In this document: positions 20,841-32,049 of the stretch, in pieces | Position numbering within the stretch: the stretch's first letter is position 1 | Layout of the letters: every line of letters begins with the position of its first letter | Origin: Rhynchosporium graminicola | Lineage: Eukaryota > Ascomycota > Leotiomycetes > Helotiales > Ploettnerulaceae | Direction of reading: 5' to 3' | Assembly: GCA_900074885.1 (NCBI GenBank) | Contig: FJUW01000002.1 | Span: forward strand, 186,001 to 250,000 | DNA length: 64,000 nucleotides | The notes under the pieces: model-generated | What the model was told of the DNA's origin: nothing | The model's database searches: none | What the model saw: only the letters and a program-made list of their open reading frames with translations | Made by a program: the position numbers and the translations under genes

Positions 20841-23320
20841 TTAGTTGTCCTCCTGAGGAGGGGGCATTGTGCACTCGATCATGCCAAAAGCATTCGGAGC
20901 AATACCCAGGACCTGCTTCAAGCCGAGATCATTCTTAACAGTGTAAAGCTCAACGTGGTGATGAGGCTTGACCGAGTTGTCGTAGTTCAGTTCGCCGCGC
21001 TGAATCGCCAGAGTAGATAACTCAGAGAAAGCTGGGCTGTGGCAGAAATGGGAGCGGCCGTACTTGCTGTTATACATATGACCACGACAAAACTGACCCT
21101 TTGTGAAAGTCTGGTGGTACCAGTTGTCGTTGGTACGCTCGCCATGGTATGCTCTAGCAAATGTACGAAGTAGCGGCAGGGTAAACTCATCAGCATTCTC
21201 GGGTCCGAGTCCAAGAAGGTGGCAGATTCGCAATTCATACTGCTTGCGTAGCTCTGTAGTTGGCTCGGGGAATGGAGAGGGTCTTACTGCCTTTGTAGAT
21301 GATCCTGTTGTTGTGTTTCCAGGAGTACGCTTATGCGCAGTAAGAAGTGGACGGGACGATAGTACTCGGTGCGAGGCCTTAACAGGGGTTTCGAAGTTCA
21401 GTTGCTCGTAAATTTCCTCCTCATCGGAGAACTCTTGCTTGAATAGGTTGGTCTTTCGACGCTTGCCTGAGGAGCGTCCTAGTTGAACGTCTGATTTTCT
21501 TGATGGAGTGATGACCATATGCTCGTCGGCATATGGAAGATCATCAACTTTAACACCAGCATTCATGGCTGCACGCCCAAGCTTGTTTTGCTTGTCTCGT
21601 TCACCGTTAATCTTCTTATTGTTCAATTTCATCTACCAATCAATTAGTGACGATAATTTACAGCTGGTCTCGTTCTTCTTACCTTGAATTGCGCATCCGG
21701 TGCGTCGACGAGACGATCTAAGTAAGACGGGTCCAGGACCTGCTTGCACACAGCCTTAGAGTGCTGGAGAAGTGTTAGATAAATTTAACCTAATAACAAG
21801 AAGAGTTCTTTACCTGGCACGCAAGGACAATGGAATCCCATCTATCCTTGAAAGAAATGTGGTGCTGATGACCTTCGCTCTTGCACTTATGATGCGGTGC
21901 AACGAGCGTGTTGCCATTGGCAGCCGCCTTGCATTTTGCCTATGATAGTTTATCAGTACTTTTTCTAGTCACAAAAAATCCCATGACTTACGAAGATTTG
22001 CCAGCAAGCAAACTCGACCACTTTAGGCATGTAATAACCATCCTCCAGACGGCGTGCAGCCTGAGCTTTTCTACCATCGCAGGCCTCCTTATCAACAATT
22101 TGATTCGTGTGCATGATTGCATCAAAGAGTTTTTCGATGTAAGCACGCTTATCATCATCAGTCGTTGGACAAGTGTTCTCAATGCCATCGGCCACCTTTT
22201 GCAATTCCTTGGCTCGCTGGGTCACCAAAGCGTTAAACTCCTTCTCGCCTTTGATAATTGCTTCATACTTGACTGGAACAGAGTTGCTAGTGACAGGATG
22301 TGGAGCATTATTACGGCCTGGAGCAGCTTCTTCGTTGCTCTCGTAGCCTCGCTCGTCCTTACTACCGCTCTCCTCATAATGAGACTCCTGTATCTGAGCA
22401 ACATAGTCGGGATGCATTTCATGAAGGTCCGATCTACGGACAGCCTCATTTTGCCTAGAAGAGGGTGCAGCTATGCTGAATGACTTCCTATGGTCATTGA
22501 AGTCGAATCCTAGATCTTGCTTGGGTACCACATTGTCTTGGCCAAAACCTTGATTTGGGTTGCCTGGTCCATTCCACCGATGGCTTCGATTGTCATAAGG
22601 AGAAGGAAGGTTTCCGTAGCCGGTTTGACTCGGGCCATGGTTTGGTGTCTTGACATCAATTGGTTTTCTTCCTGCGTTCGATCGGGGGATCGGGGTCATA
22701 TTCATATTGGCTGACATTCCATATGACATATGAGTTTCGGGTGAGGTGTAAGATCGGAGATTTGGAGTGCGAGACACAGCATAACTAGAATTCATGCCGA
22801 AAGGAGGATGACCATAGCCCATCAACGGCGTATAGTTGTTCTGCGCCGGGCCTGGTGAACAGAAGCTCGGCTGCTGAGGTCGGAAACCATCAGGACCACT
22901 ACTTGGTGAACCACGGGGTAAACGTTGAGATCCAGAACCGGCAGAGAATGAACTATTATGGTAGCTCGGGGATACAGAAGGCTCGTACGTAAGTCTTGAG
23001 CGTGGGGTGGAGAAAACATCGTCTTTGCCAGCCTGCTGATGCATGGACATAGGAGTTGAAGTGCGAGAAACGAATCTGGCTTGATGATCGTTGACATGTG
23101 AGTTCGCATTACTGGCATAGCCACCAACGGGATCTTGAGCCGTATCCCCATGGAATTGGGCATGGAATTCATTAATGCCACCAGCTCGACTGTCAAAGCT
23201 CCATGAAGACCGAGGAATTTCAGGGTCGAGATTGTCCATAGTAAAGTGATATGTCGACAAGCCTTGTGCGGGATATTTGCCCGAATTCGCACCAACGCCT
23301 TTATCTTCGGGACTCGACAT
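20841..23320 (-). CDS. Conserved fungal protein of unknown function, Ser/Pro-rich N-terminus and Cys/His-rich core
   Basis: Four exons, 23320-21992, 21939-21814, 21763-21683 and 21632-20841, give 775 aa; all joins are in phase 0 with good GTAAG-type donors. Residues 1-330 are low-complexity Ser/Pro/Gly/Asn-rich and look disordered. Residues 350-440 are charged and helical (EKEFNALVTQRAKELQKVADG). The core around 440-515 is Cys/His-rich (FACWQIF-AKCKAAANGN, APHHKCKSEGHQHHISFKD, LACQHSKAVCKQ) and could bind zinc. After a basic linker (KLNNKKINGERDKQNK, SGKRRKTNLFK) a second ordered domain follows (YELRICHLLGLG, LPLLRTFARAYHGERTNDNW, FCRGHMYNSKYGRSHFC). The layout suggests a nuclear DNA- or RNA-associated protein, but that is inference; I do not know a function. 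The spread of ordered segments over four exons makes a real gene very likely. Confidence 0.82.
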
Positions 23321-24180
23321 CGTATCTGTTGAAAGAAGCTGTTAGCTTTATATCGAGAATCATTTAAGCGGTTATAGGATTATTGTTTTGGTTGCAGATC
23401 CTATAATAGAGCTCAACTTGAGAAAATAAGAATGGGCCATTGAAACTGAAAGGAAAGAAAGACAGGGACGTTATGAGAAAAGATATACCGAGAAGATAAA
23501 AACGCTAATATGACTCGGATCAGAGAAGAAAGGATATTATTGAAGATATTTCAGAATCTTGAAGGCAACAAGAGAGGGTGCTAAGCGAAAGGATAATAAT
23601 AAGACAGCCGCCAGAAGTCTGTTGCTCTAGAGTTCGCTTTGAGGACTTTGTTTCTCGAGCCCTAGAAAATAGATCGCTTCTCGAATTTTCAAAACTGAGA
23701 TTGTCTCGAAATTCGAAACATAAACTTAAAACTGATATCTAGACTCTTTCTAATAAATGCGCAATAAATCGCTATTAGATATGAAGTAGCTCGTTTGAAT
23801 ACAGCTGAGCGTAATAGAAAGAGATATAGATAGGCACCTGAAGATTGAAAGAAAGATACGCGAATAGATACGTACTAGTGCGATTCCAATAAAGCAAATA
23901 AAAAGCAATCAGAATGCTAGATCAGCCAGAAGAAGGATGCTGTATAAAGCGTAGAAGGAAGCGATTCGATTGACTATCAAGAGTATTACGACCGAGGAGG
24001 ATATTGAAGGCTGGTTTATGATAGTGGTTGAGGTTATAGTCGAAGGGATGTATTCAGATAATAGATAAAGAGAGAAGAAGATAAGAGCAGAAAAAGAATA
24101 GAAGCTGATATTTATAAAGAAAATTCAGGCAGGCAGGCCGATCCGCTTATATAGAAACAAGTGGGTGAACTATTTAAGGC

Positions 24181-24200
24181 TTAAGTGAACTTTCACTTAA
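24181..24200. repeat. Perfect 20-nt palindrome ending in TTAA
   Basis: Nine-base arms (TTAAGTGAA / TTCACTTAA) around a 2-nt centre. Further GTGAAC words sit on both sides (about 24165 and 24206). It could be a protein-binding palindrome or a remnant of a small inverted-repeat element. Confidence 0.7.
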
Positions 24201-26074
24201 TAATAGTGAACTCGAAGCGCGCTTATTTCGAAAAGTGAAAAGTTTCGAATAGTAGCTAAGAATATTCGAAAACGAATTAATAATTTTAATAATTCGATCT
24301 GCAGTTCGAAGTCGTATTATTCTTCGAAGGGGGAGATAGGCAATTCGAAAGTATACTGCGTAGTTCTTGAGACCAGTAAAGAAGGACGTATTATTAGACG
24401 GAGTAATATATGAAAAAATAAGAAAATATCGCTCGTATGAAAAGCAGACTTGGACTTGAGTATGCCCCGCCATTTTGCGTGATCATACTATATGTTTATC
24501 TTTGAAACGTACCTGTAGTCGTAACTCTGAGAAGTAGCTTGCGTGGTTCTATTAAGCTGTTGATATTCTTCAAGACGACTAGGCGCGCCTCTCGAAGTTG
24601 CTGCGATAATTGATGAGATATTCGTGAAAATGATGCTCGAAGAGATGAAAGGAGAACAGTTGTTGATAGCGGAGAGTGTGAACGAAATCGAGGTCGAGGT
24701 TGACGTACGGCGTCTTTAAAGGAAGGAAGCTGGGGTATTGGAGTTTGGTTGAGGCAGTCGAGGTATTGGGGTTAGGTTGAAGAAGTCGAGGTGGAGGAGT
24801 CGAGGTGGAGGACTCGAGATGAAGAAGATGAGGTGGGAAGTCGGCTCTGATAGTGGTTGAAGAAGAGGGACGGTGAGATCAGGCGAAGTTAATCCGTTGG
24901 CGAGAACAGAGGACGAGGCTGGGATTTCTGCGATGTTCAGGTAGCCCTTCAAAAGAGGCTATTCGCGTCAATCGGCGCTAGACCAAGAAGTGTTATTGCC
25001 GGGTCTGATGAGGAGGCACAGACAGGGCGATGTTGAGGCCTCCGAATGGCCTACTGGACTCAGGGATAGAATTTCTTTTTTGAAGTTGTAAGCATGAAGA
25101 GTTGTGTCTCTCTGCGAGGTAGAACCAAATTGTGGAAATGCAATGAAGTTGAAGGAGGTTGCGGGTGGGTAGTGTAGAGAGAGCTAGGGAAGCTTTTTTC
25201 TCGTAGAGAAGCATGAACGAGGCTGACGTCTTCAGGCAAAAATGGAACGACGAAAATAAAAATGGCCGCACAGAAATGCTGAAGCTTGCTCGGCGCGGTT
25301 CGTGGAAAGGCCAAGTCCGACTGGACCTAGCAGGACAAAGTAAACAAGAAGCCCGTCTCGCGCAAAGCTTAACATCAGATAAAAGATACTTGTGGTCCTT
25401 TCCTAATTTCCGTCTCCAAAAAGCTTTGGAACTTCTCTGAAATCCAATTTGTATGATTCTAGCAATTGTACCTCGGGCCGAACCTATTGAAAGGGTCCTC
25501 TTTCGGTCTGCATGGTGTTGAGGAGGCTTCTCAGACCCTCGACAGTGCTATTCTGCTGCCGGCTATCGATATCGATTTTGAAAGCAGGTCAGCAGACTAT
25601 CCAGTAGAGATGAATTCGGCTTTTCATACTGATCAGCTGGGCTGTGGCAAAATTGTAGGTGTCAGGTTCTCGGTCGAGGATATTTGGACGTTGACGGCAG
25701 GCAGGGGTGTTGCTTAGCGAACTTTTGCCCCAGAAGTCATTTGCCTATGATCCTGATCGTTTCGACAAAGATTCTTTTAGTCGTAAATTCTGATCATTAT
25801 CTTATCCAATAGATGTTAAGAAGGTATATCCATTCTCTCGCAGGGGATTCATTCCTTACTTTGGCCGGTTGGGCGCTTTGGAGGCCTGTCAAAAGCATCA
25901 AAATTCGGCGCGAGGATTCAGGACTCCTCTTCAACTCAAAGTAAAATTCTCGGCGCTTCTAAAACAGAACAAATCATTTCTGTCAGAAGGTGACTTTTCA
26001 AATAATAAACCCAAAGTCTTAAGCGTACCTTTGTGTGAACTCATTCGGATCAAAGGCAAGCACGATAGCTTGAC

Positions 26075-26880
26075 TTAAGCAGAGCACTGAAAGTCAGATA
26101 TGGAAGTTTCCCCAGATCTTTCAACTTGAACGGGAAAGAACCGGAATTTCTTTGGAGGCTTGATATATATAGACATCGTCCGGTCGACGAGTGGTTTTCT
26201 TAGTCTCTTGTCGCCATGATTCGAAGTCAGCATCGTATCTCTGGCGTTTTGAACCCCGACGGACACTTCGTAGAGAATATTTCTGTAGTCAGTAAGTCCG
26301 GCGCCAAGCGCAATAAGGCATGAGATTTGGAGATAATCAACGCTGAAGAGATATACTGCAGAAGTGATGAGCTGCAGCAAAATTCTGCCAAGTAAGAGAA
26401 TGATAGGCAACATGAAAAACTCAGCGCAATATCTTGAGCAATGAGTTGTCGGAGTGAATCAAGAATCAGAGACTTTCAGAGAGCTATCGACTCACCTGCG
26501 TAAGAGAAGAAGGAGCTACTTTTCGAAATGAGATGCTGTCCAAGCAGATAGTATGAAGCTTCCTTGAGATACAGAGGATAGTTTATTATCTTTGTATACG
26601 CTGCTTGATTTAGTGAATTCTGTATCATGCTATTGGATATTACGATAGACTGGCGAAAAACAGCGGTGCATCTAGAGAAGTGATACGAACTGCCTTTGCC
26701 CGACTAGAGATAATCACTTCAACCTCGCGTGCCTGAGAAATTTTAGCTAATGGCGAATTTGAGACACGGAGATGACTCGGAACCCTAATGCATATATGAA
26801 GTAATAACTTACTTACAAGCTAATAAGTTGAAGCCATTGTCGAATAAGGTATCGATGCTCATAAGCCTATGGGAAGAGTG
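26075..26880 (-). pseudogene. Possible decayed or mis-read gene for a membrane protein
   Basis: Unrecognised. On the minus strand three pieces read like protein: a start-like piece beginning MSIDTLFDNGFNLL at about 26863; a piece at about 26696-26510 running IVISNSMIQNSLNQ then YPLYLKEASYYLLGQHLISK and ending FFSYA before a GTGAGT donor; and a 112-codon frame 26413-26075 starting MLPIILLLGRILLQLI. The pieces do not join cleanly. Between the first and second there is a stop and a likely one-base frame shift (a competing frame reads TSLDAPLFFASLS up to a TAA), and downstream of the donor two frames are open. It lies in an AT-rich, repeat-like setting. It may be a broken gene, or a real one with introns I cannot place. 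Confidence 0.25.
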
Positions 26881-27996
26881 CGGTACATAGGGCAAGCTGT
26901 AGAGACTCGCATATTATGATGATAGGTCCGAGTATTTCGAAAGATAAATAGACTCAGTATCAGTGGGCTGGCGATATTCAGAAGAACAGATGTATTGCTA
27001 TTAACAATGATCAACTGGTAAAGGTTACTAGTTTATTAGTAGCTTCAGACAAGGTCTTAGAGGTTACTTTAGTAGTGATATTATGACACGTTAATTAAAA
27101 GGTTATCTTTAATCCTATAAGCAGACTGAATAGCTCGCCTTACAGAAGTACTAGATTTGCATAGCAACAAGAGTCGTTCTTGCGCCGCTAGGCGTGTTAA
27201 TAGTATTATCTATAGTCCTGTAACTACCGCTATAGAACCTAAGGAATCAAGGAGATACAAGAAATAAGATACTTCTCTATAGCTACTACTCCCTAAGCAA
27301 GACTATATTATCTTCGAAATATTAAGACTTAACATATCGTGCTTAATAGAAATTCGAGCATATACTTTCAAGACAGAGTCATTCGTCGTTTACTTAACCT
27401 CTTCTTTGTTCTTGCCACTTTAGGCAGTTTGGAATTCCTTTCGTATATAATTCACTGCAATTCTGTTAGTAACAGAAGTCTCTTATACGTAAGAGTCGTG
27501 GAAGGGGCACAGGATATACTGCACTTTACCTACCTACCTAGTCTTCCAAATGCCCTAACCGAATCTACCTTTTTCCGACTTCTCTTTCGCACCTCAGCCG
27601 CTTAGTGCGATATTATTCAGCTAACACTTTGGATTTGCAAGCATTCACTTGAGGTAGTATCTAGTGTAATACAACGTTGAACTATCTCACATCCACACGT
27701 GTCAGCCATTTGTGACCGTGTGAAACATGCCTAAAATTTGAGTGGTGACACAGCGCGGTCCTCAAAACATGGCCCGCGCTTGCCACGATCCACCTGACAA
27801 CACCATCTACCCAACCAAGTAACCAAAGAACTGTGTCTCACATCTCCGGACCTCTATTCATCCCAACGCTTGTTTCCACAAGCTCCAGATCAGCTTCTTA
27901 ACATCCTATTCTGAGATACAAAAGTAACAGCAGCCCTCACATCCATCTCGCCCATAATCCTTATCGCACTCGAGCAACATACCTCACTCCTCAAAA

Positions 27997-29071
27997 ATGC
28001 GACCCACACTCACGCTCCTCACACACCTCATCCCCCTTACCCTCCTCTCATCCCTCCCTCTTACCCTCAGCTGGGGCACCCTAGGCCACACGACTGTCGC
28101 GTACATCGCGTCCAACTTCGTAGAACCCTCAACTCAGGAATTCTTCCAAAGAATTCTGCACAACAATTCAGATGCATATCTAGCTGGTGTCGCGACATGG
28201 GCTGACTCATTTCGCTATACGGCTGCCGGCAGATTCTCGGCGCCGTTTCATTTCATTGATGCGGAGGATAGTCCGCCGGAGAGCTGTGGTGTGCAGTATG
28301 CGCGGGATTGTGGCGAGCAGGGATGTATTGTTGGTGCCATTCAGAATTATGTGAGTTTGGCTTGGGATGAGATGGGTGGGTTAGAGGAGCGTCAGATGAC
28401 TGATCGAGTGATACGTACCTAGACGAGACAACTGTTGAACCCGGATCTGAATGGAGGGCTAAGGAACATGGCTGCCAAGGTAAGTTCTCTTCATGTATGC
28501 AGACTTTCCATATGTTGACATTATCTATAGTTCGTGATTCATGTAAGTACCTCAAAACAGTGCCTTCGCGAGAATGTTCACTCATGAACCATATCAGCTT
28601 CTAGGTGACATCCACCAACCTCTCCACGTCGAGAACTTAGAAAAGGGTGGAAACGGTGTCCAGGTGCTATTCAACGGCGCCCACGTGAATCTACACCACG
28701 TATGGGACACCAGCATCGCCGAAACTCAGGTCGGAGGCTACGGCCTCCCACTAGCCTCAGAATGGGCTAAGAACCTCTCGCTTGCCATCACAGATAAAGA
28801 GTACAAACCACTAGCTGCATCATGGCTTAAAGGGATCGACTTAGCTGATCCGGTAACGACTTCGCTTGCTTGGGCCGGAGAGACAAATTTGTTTGTCTGC
28901 ACGGCGGTTTTACCGGCTGGTGTTGAGGGCGTGGAAGGGAAGGAGTTGAACGGGACGTATTATGAGAAGGCGGCGCCGGTGGTGAGAATGCAGGTTGCGA
29001 AGGCGGGATATAGACTTGCGAAGTGGCTGGATTTAATTGCTCAGGCCCAGGTCGCAAGAACAGATCTATAA
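27997..29071 (+). CDS. Secreted S1/P1-type zinc nuclease
   Basis: An extracellular, zinc-dependent, single-strand nuclease (RNA and DNA; 3'-nucleotidase activity in the family) used for phosphate and nucleoside scavenging. Four exons, 27997-28350, 28423-28479, a 12-nt microexon 28531-28542 and 28598-29071, all phase 0, give 298 aa. The signal peptide is residues 1-25, cleaved so that the mature chain starts at Trp (WGTLGHTTVAYIA), as the family requires because the N-terminal Trp binds zinc. Other zinc-ligand segments: TWADSFR, PFHFID, HLLGDIHQPLH and NLHHVWDTSI. The microexon codes Phe-Val-Ile-His, and its His is a zinc ligand; joining gives AAKFVIHLLGDIHQPLH. Two CxxxC-like cysteines (SCGVQYARDCGEQGC) suit disulfides. 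No GPI or membrane anchor is seen. Confidence 0.92.
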
Positions 29072-30011
29072 GGGCAGGTTCGGTGGGTTTGGATTACCTG
29101 TGAATGTTGAATCGACTTGGCCGAGGTTGCCTGCGTCAGATGAGACTCAACATGTATTTGGTTTCCTGTAACCCAGAGTTACGAAATGGTAGCGAGACAT
29201 TAGCACATTGAATACTGCCTGATCTAGGGTAGAAACTGCTACTATCAATACTCAAGAAAAGAGGTCCACTTCAGTACGGTGTCGGAGAACAGGAGCAAGG
29301 TAGATTTTTCGATCGTAGAGTCGAAGTCATCAAGTCCAACGTCGTGTCCTGATGAAGCAAAGCAGCATAAAAGCATGAAAGTATGGTGCAAATAAATAAC
29401 GAACTTGTTTAACTACTAATTTGCCCTGGTTAAGGCCCAATATAAGTTCTCTAGCACTCGCACACAGGATTAAGTAAACTTCTCCTGACCCTTTTCGTCG
29501 ATTTCACGTCTGTGTCAGCCCTTACATCCTATTATTGCCACGAGCTATCCGGAAACCTCTCTAGAGCTAGCTGATAAGATTATACAGCGTTCGGCATTTG
29601 TCTTGTCCATGGGTGATTTACCTGTTTAGTACTGTACCCTGTTGCGTTGCATGCTGAGTTCCACCGCAGTAGTTTGCTTACCGACCTACCTAGCCTCGCA
29701 TTTGTTGATTGTTCGCTGCACTCGCTTAGAAGAGGAGAGAGAGTAGTAAACATACTTGCATAGAAGGCTCCTAAGGTGACATGGTAAATACTAAGAACGA
29801 AAAACCGAGACTGAATGTGCGTGTGCCTTGGGCATATGATAAATGATAAATGCTAAATCCTGAATTCTCAATCTGATCATCCAAATGCTAAATATCCAAC
29901 GCCATGAAAAATTGCGCATCAAAACGCTCTGATTATCCAGCACCAGACAGAAATACACGCAAGGAAGTTGCGCTATGCTATATCAACTCAAATATTTCAA
30001 CATGTCACACC
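29072..30011. other. Intergenic, convergent 3' ends
   Basis: 940 nt between the nuclease and transporter stops. It includes a CTACCTA motif near 29684-29692. No gene seen. Confidence 0.55.
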
Positions 30012-32049
30012 TTATTTCCTTTGTCCCAATCGGGGAATCTTGAGAGGAATTACCATGCAGAACGCTACAACTGATAGCACAGCCGCCATGATGAACGTCG
30101 CTCGTAAGGATGCGGCGTATGCGTCGATGACCTGTTCGCGGTATATGGAATCGAGATTCGCTATAGCCAAGACGGATTTCCTGACTTTTTGGATGACCTA
30201 GAGAGAATATTAACGTCAACATCAGATTCGTTTCGCGCACGTAGAAACCGGATGTGAAAAAGTGATGGAACAAAAGCTGTCTTACATATTCCTTGTCTGG
30301 TCCGACCACAAACTCCTCAAGATAACTCAGCAATGCATTTTGCAAAACAAGAGAACTTGTCGCTACACCCAACACTGAACCGATCGACCGCCACAGAATC
30401 AACGTAGAAGTAACGACTGCCTGATCCGCCTGTTTAGAAACAGCCAAAACCGTCATGAACGTAGTTGGAAACATGAAGCCCTGTCCTACACTCTGCGGAA
30501 CAAGATATAGCAAGTACGCCCAATCAGGCAGATCTCTGCGCATGAAACTCAGCTCTACAGTTCCTATGACGAGGAACACGACGCCGAGGACGAGCCAGAT
30601 CTTAAGACGCTTGGTGTAGGTAATCAGGAAACCGGTTGCGGTGCCGACGGATGAGGAAGCGAGGGATGGCACGATGAGGCGAAGACCCGAGCTAGTTGCG
30701 CTTTCGAGGAGGACGGCTTGGAAGTAGAGGGGAATGTTGAATAAGACGGCGTTCATGATAATTGCGCCGAGGAAATTGGATAGGATGAGTCCGGCGCGTG
30801 GGAAGCGTGTTAGGAGATCGAGAGGCATGATGGGGAGTGCGACGCGGGATTCGATATACAGGAACGCTGGGAAGCAGACGGCGAATATGGTTAGTGAGGT
30901 TATGATGAACGGGTGCGACCAGGGATATATGTTCCCGCCCAAGTTGATTCCTAAGATGAGGAAAGTGATGGAGGTGGTTAGGAGGATTGATCCTTGATAG
31001 TCGAAGACTTTCATCGCTTCCCATATCGTCGTCTTCTCCACCCCTTCAGCTAGCCCGAGTTTCCTAGGGACTGTCACATGTGCGATACATAATCCGACAG
31101 CTAGCAAAGGTACTTGAATACCGAACTCCCATCTCCATCCCAAGTTATCGGAAATAGCTCCTCCAAGAGCAGCTCCCAAGGCAGAGCCAGCTCCGTAAAC
31201 GAGATTCATATATGACTGATACGCGCCACGAATTTCAATCGGCACAAGGTCACTCGTAATAATAGCTCCCATCGACATCATACCACCCGCACCAAGTTCA
31301 CAAACCGCTCTCGCAAGAATGAAACTCGTCATACTTTGCGCAAGAGCACACCAAATCGTGGCCAACAAAAAAAGAGTCATGCTAAAGATATACGGCGGTT
31401 TCCTACCAATCGTATCAGAAAGCCTACCAAACAACGGCTGAAAACTCGTCGAGGTTAATAAGAATGCTGTCGATAGCCAAGAAGCGCTATTAGAGCTGTG
31501 GAAATAAGACGTTATTACCGGGTGAGAGGAGACCATGATTGTTGAGTCGAAACAAGCTACAAATTGAGCTGACAAGATGCCTCCGAAAATAAGCCAGAAT
31601 GTCGAGACGCTGACACCTGCTAAGAAGGGAGATTTTGGCTCTGAATTCTCATCAGATTCTGATTCGATGGTTTCTTGGATCGTGGAATGGGTACTGCCGA
31701 TGACACTCGCTTGGGATCTTTTTCTTCGCAAGGTGCTGGAATAACCTGGTGCTTGCGAACCGGTGATTACGCTGCTGTATCGTCTGGGCCCGCGAAGCAT
31801 GGCCTTTTGTTGTGATTCGGGCTCGATTCCCAAGCCGCTTGTAATGGATTGGGATCTGGAGAGGAGGTTGTCGAATTCGTTGGGATCGATCTCTCCTCCG
31901 TCGGTGTCCTCATCCGTAAGCGTGTCGTTGGAGGAAATTGTTCCATGTTTGAAAATTCGCTGATCATTTCCAGGGAGAAGCAATGTGTGTTCATTGACTT
32001 CATACTGGTGATTTTTCGAACTTTCTCCATGATCGTTTTGGCCGCCCAT
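30012..32049 (-). CDS. MFS transporter, vacuolar basic amino acid transporter (VBA/Fnx) type
   Basis: A 14-helix-class major facilitator; close relatives (S. cerevisiae Vba1-3, S. pombe Fnx1/Fnx2) move lysine, histidine or arginine into the vacuole. Two exons, 32049-30286 and 30197-30012, give 649 aa; the join reads DKEYVIQKVRKSV. The cytosolic N-terminus (about 145 aa) is acidic and Ser-rich and contains EHTLLL (residues 20-25), which fits the [DE]xxxL[LI] vacuolar sorting signal. TM1 starts near residue 148 (FWLIFGGILSAQFVACFDST), and motif A is GRLSDTIGRK (208-217). LGGNIYPWSHPFI between later helices is typical of this group. The C-terminus ends after the last helix with IPRLGQRK. DHA2-family drug exporters are the main alternative, but the long acidic N-terminus with a dileucine signal favours a vacuolar carrier. 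Confidence 0.85.

Larger units (their letters stand above)
23321..27996. other. AT- and purine-rich gene-poor block, possibly degenerate repeat-derived DNA
   Basis: About 4.7 kb with few open frames. From about 23.4 to 24.2 kb the + strand is unusually purine-rich, full of AGA/GATA words with many TAA and TAG codons. 24.2-24.4 kb is dense in TTCGAA words, and 26.9-27.35 kb is rich in TATA, CTATA and TAATA words. This is what an old repeat worn by C-to-T mutation would look like, but no transposase, integrase or terminal repeat was recognised. The last ~300 nt before 27997 are ordinary sequence and hold the nuclease promoter. Confidence 0.4.

Noticed and set aside
21908..22483. 191-codon plus-strand frame with hydrophobic stretches
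   Set aside because: It is antisense to the spliced, protein-like exon 1 of the minus-strand unknown gene.
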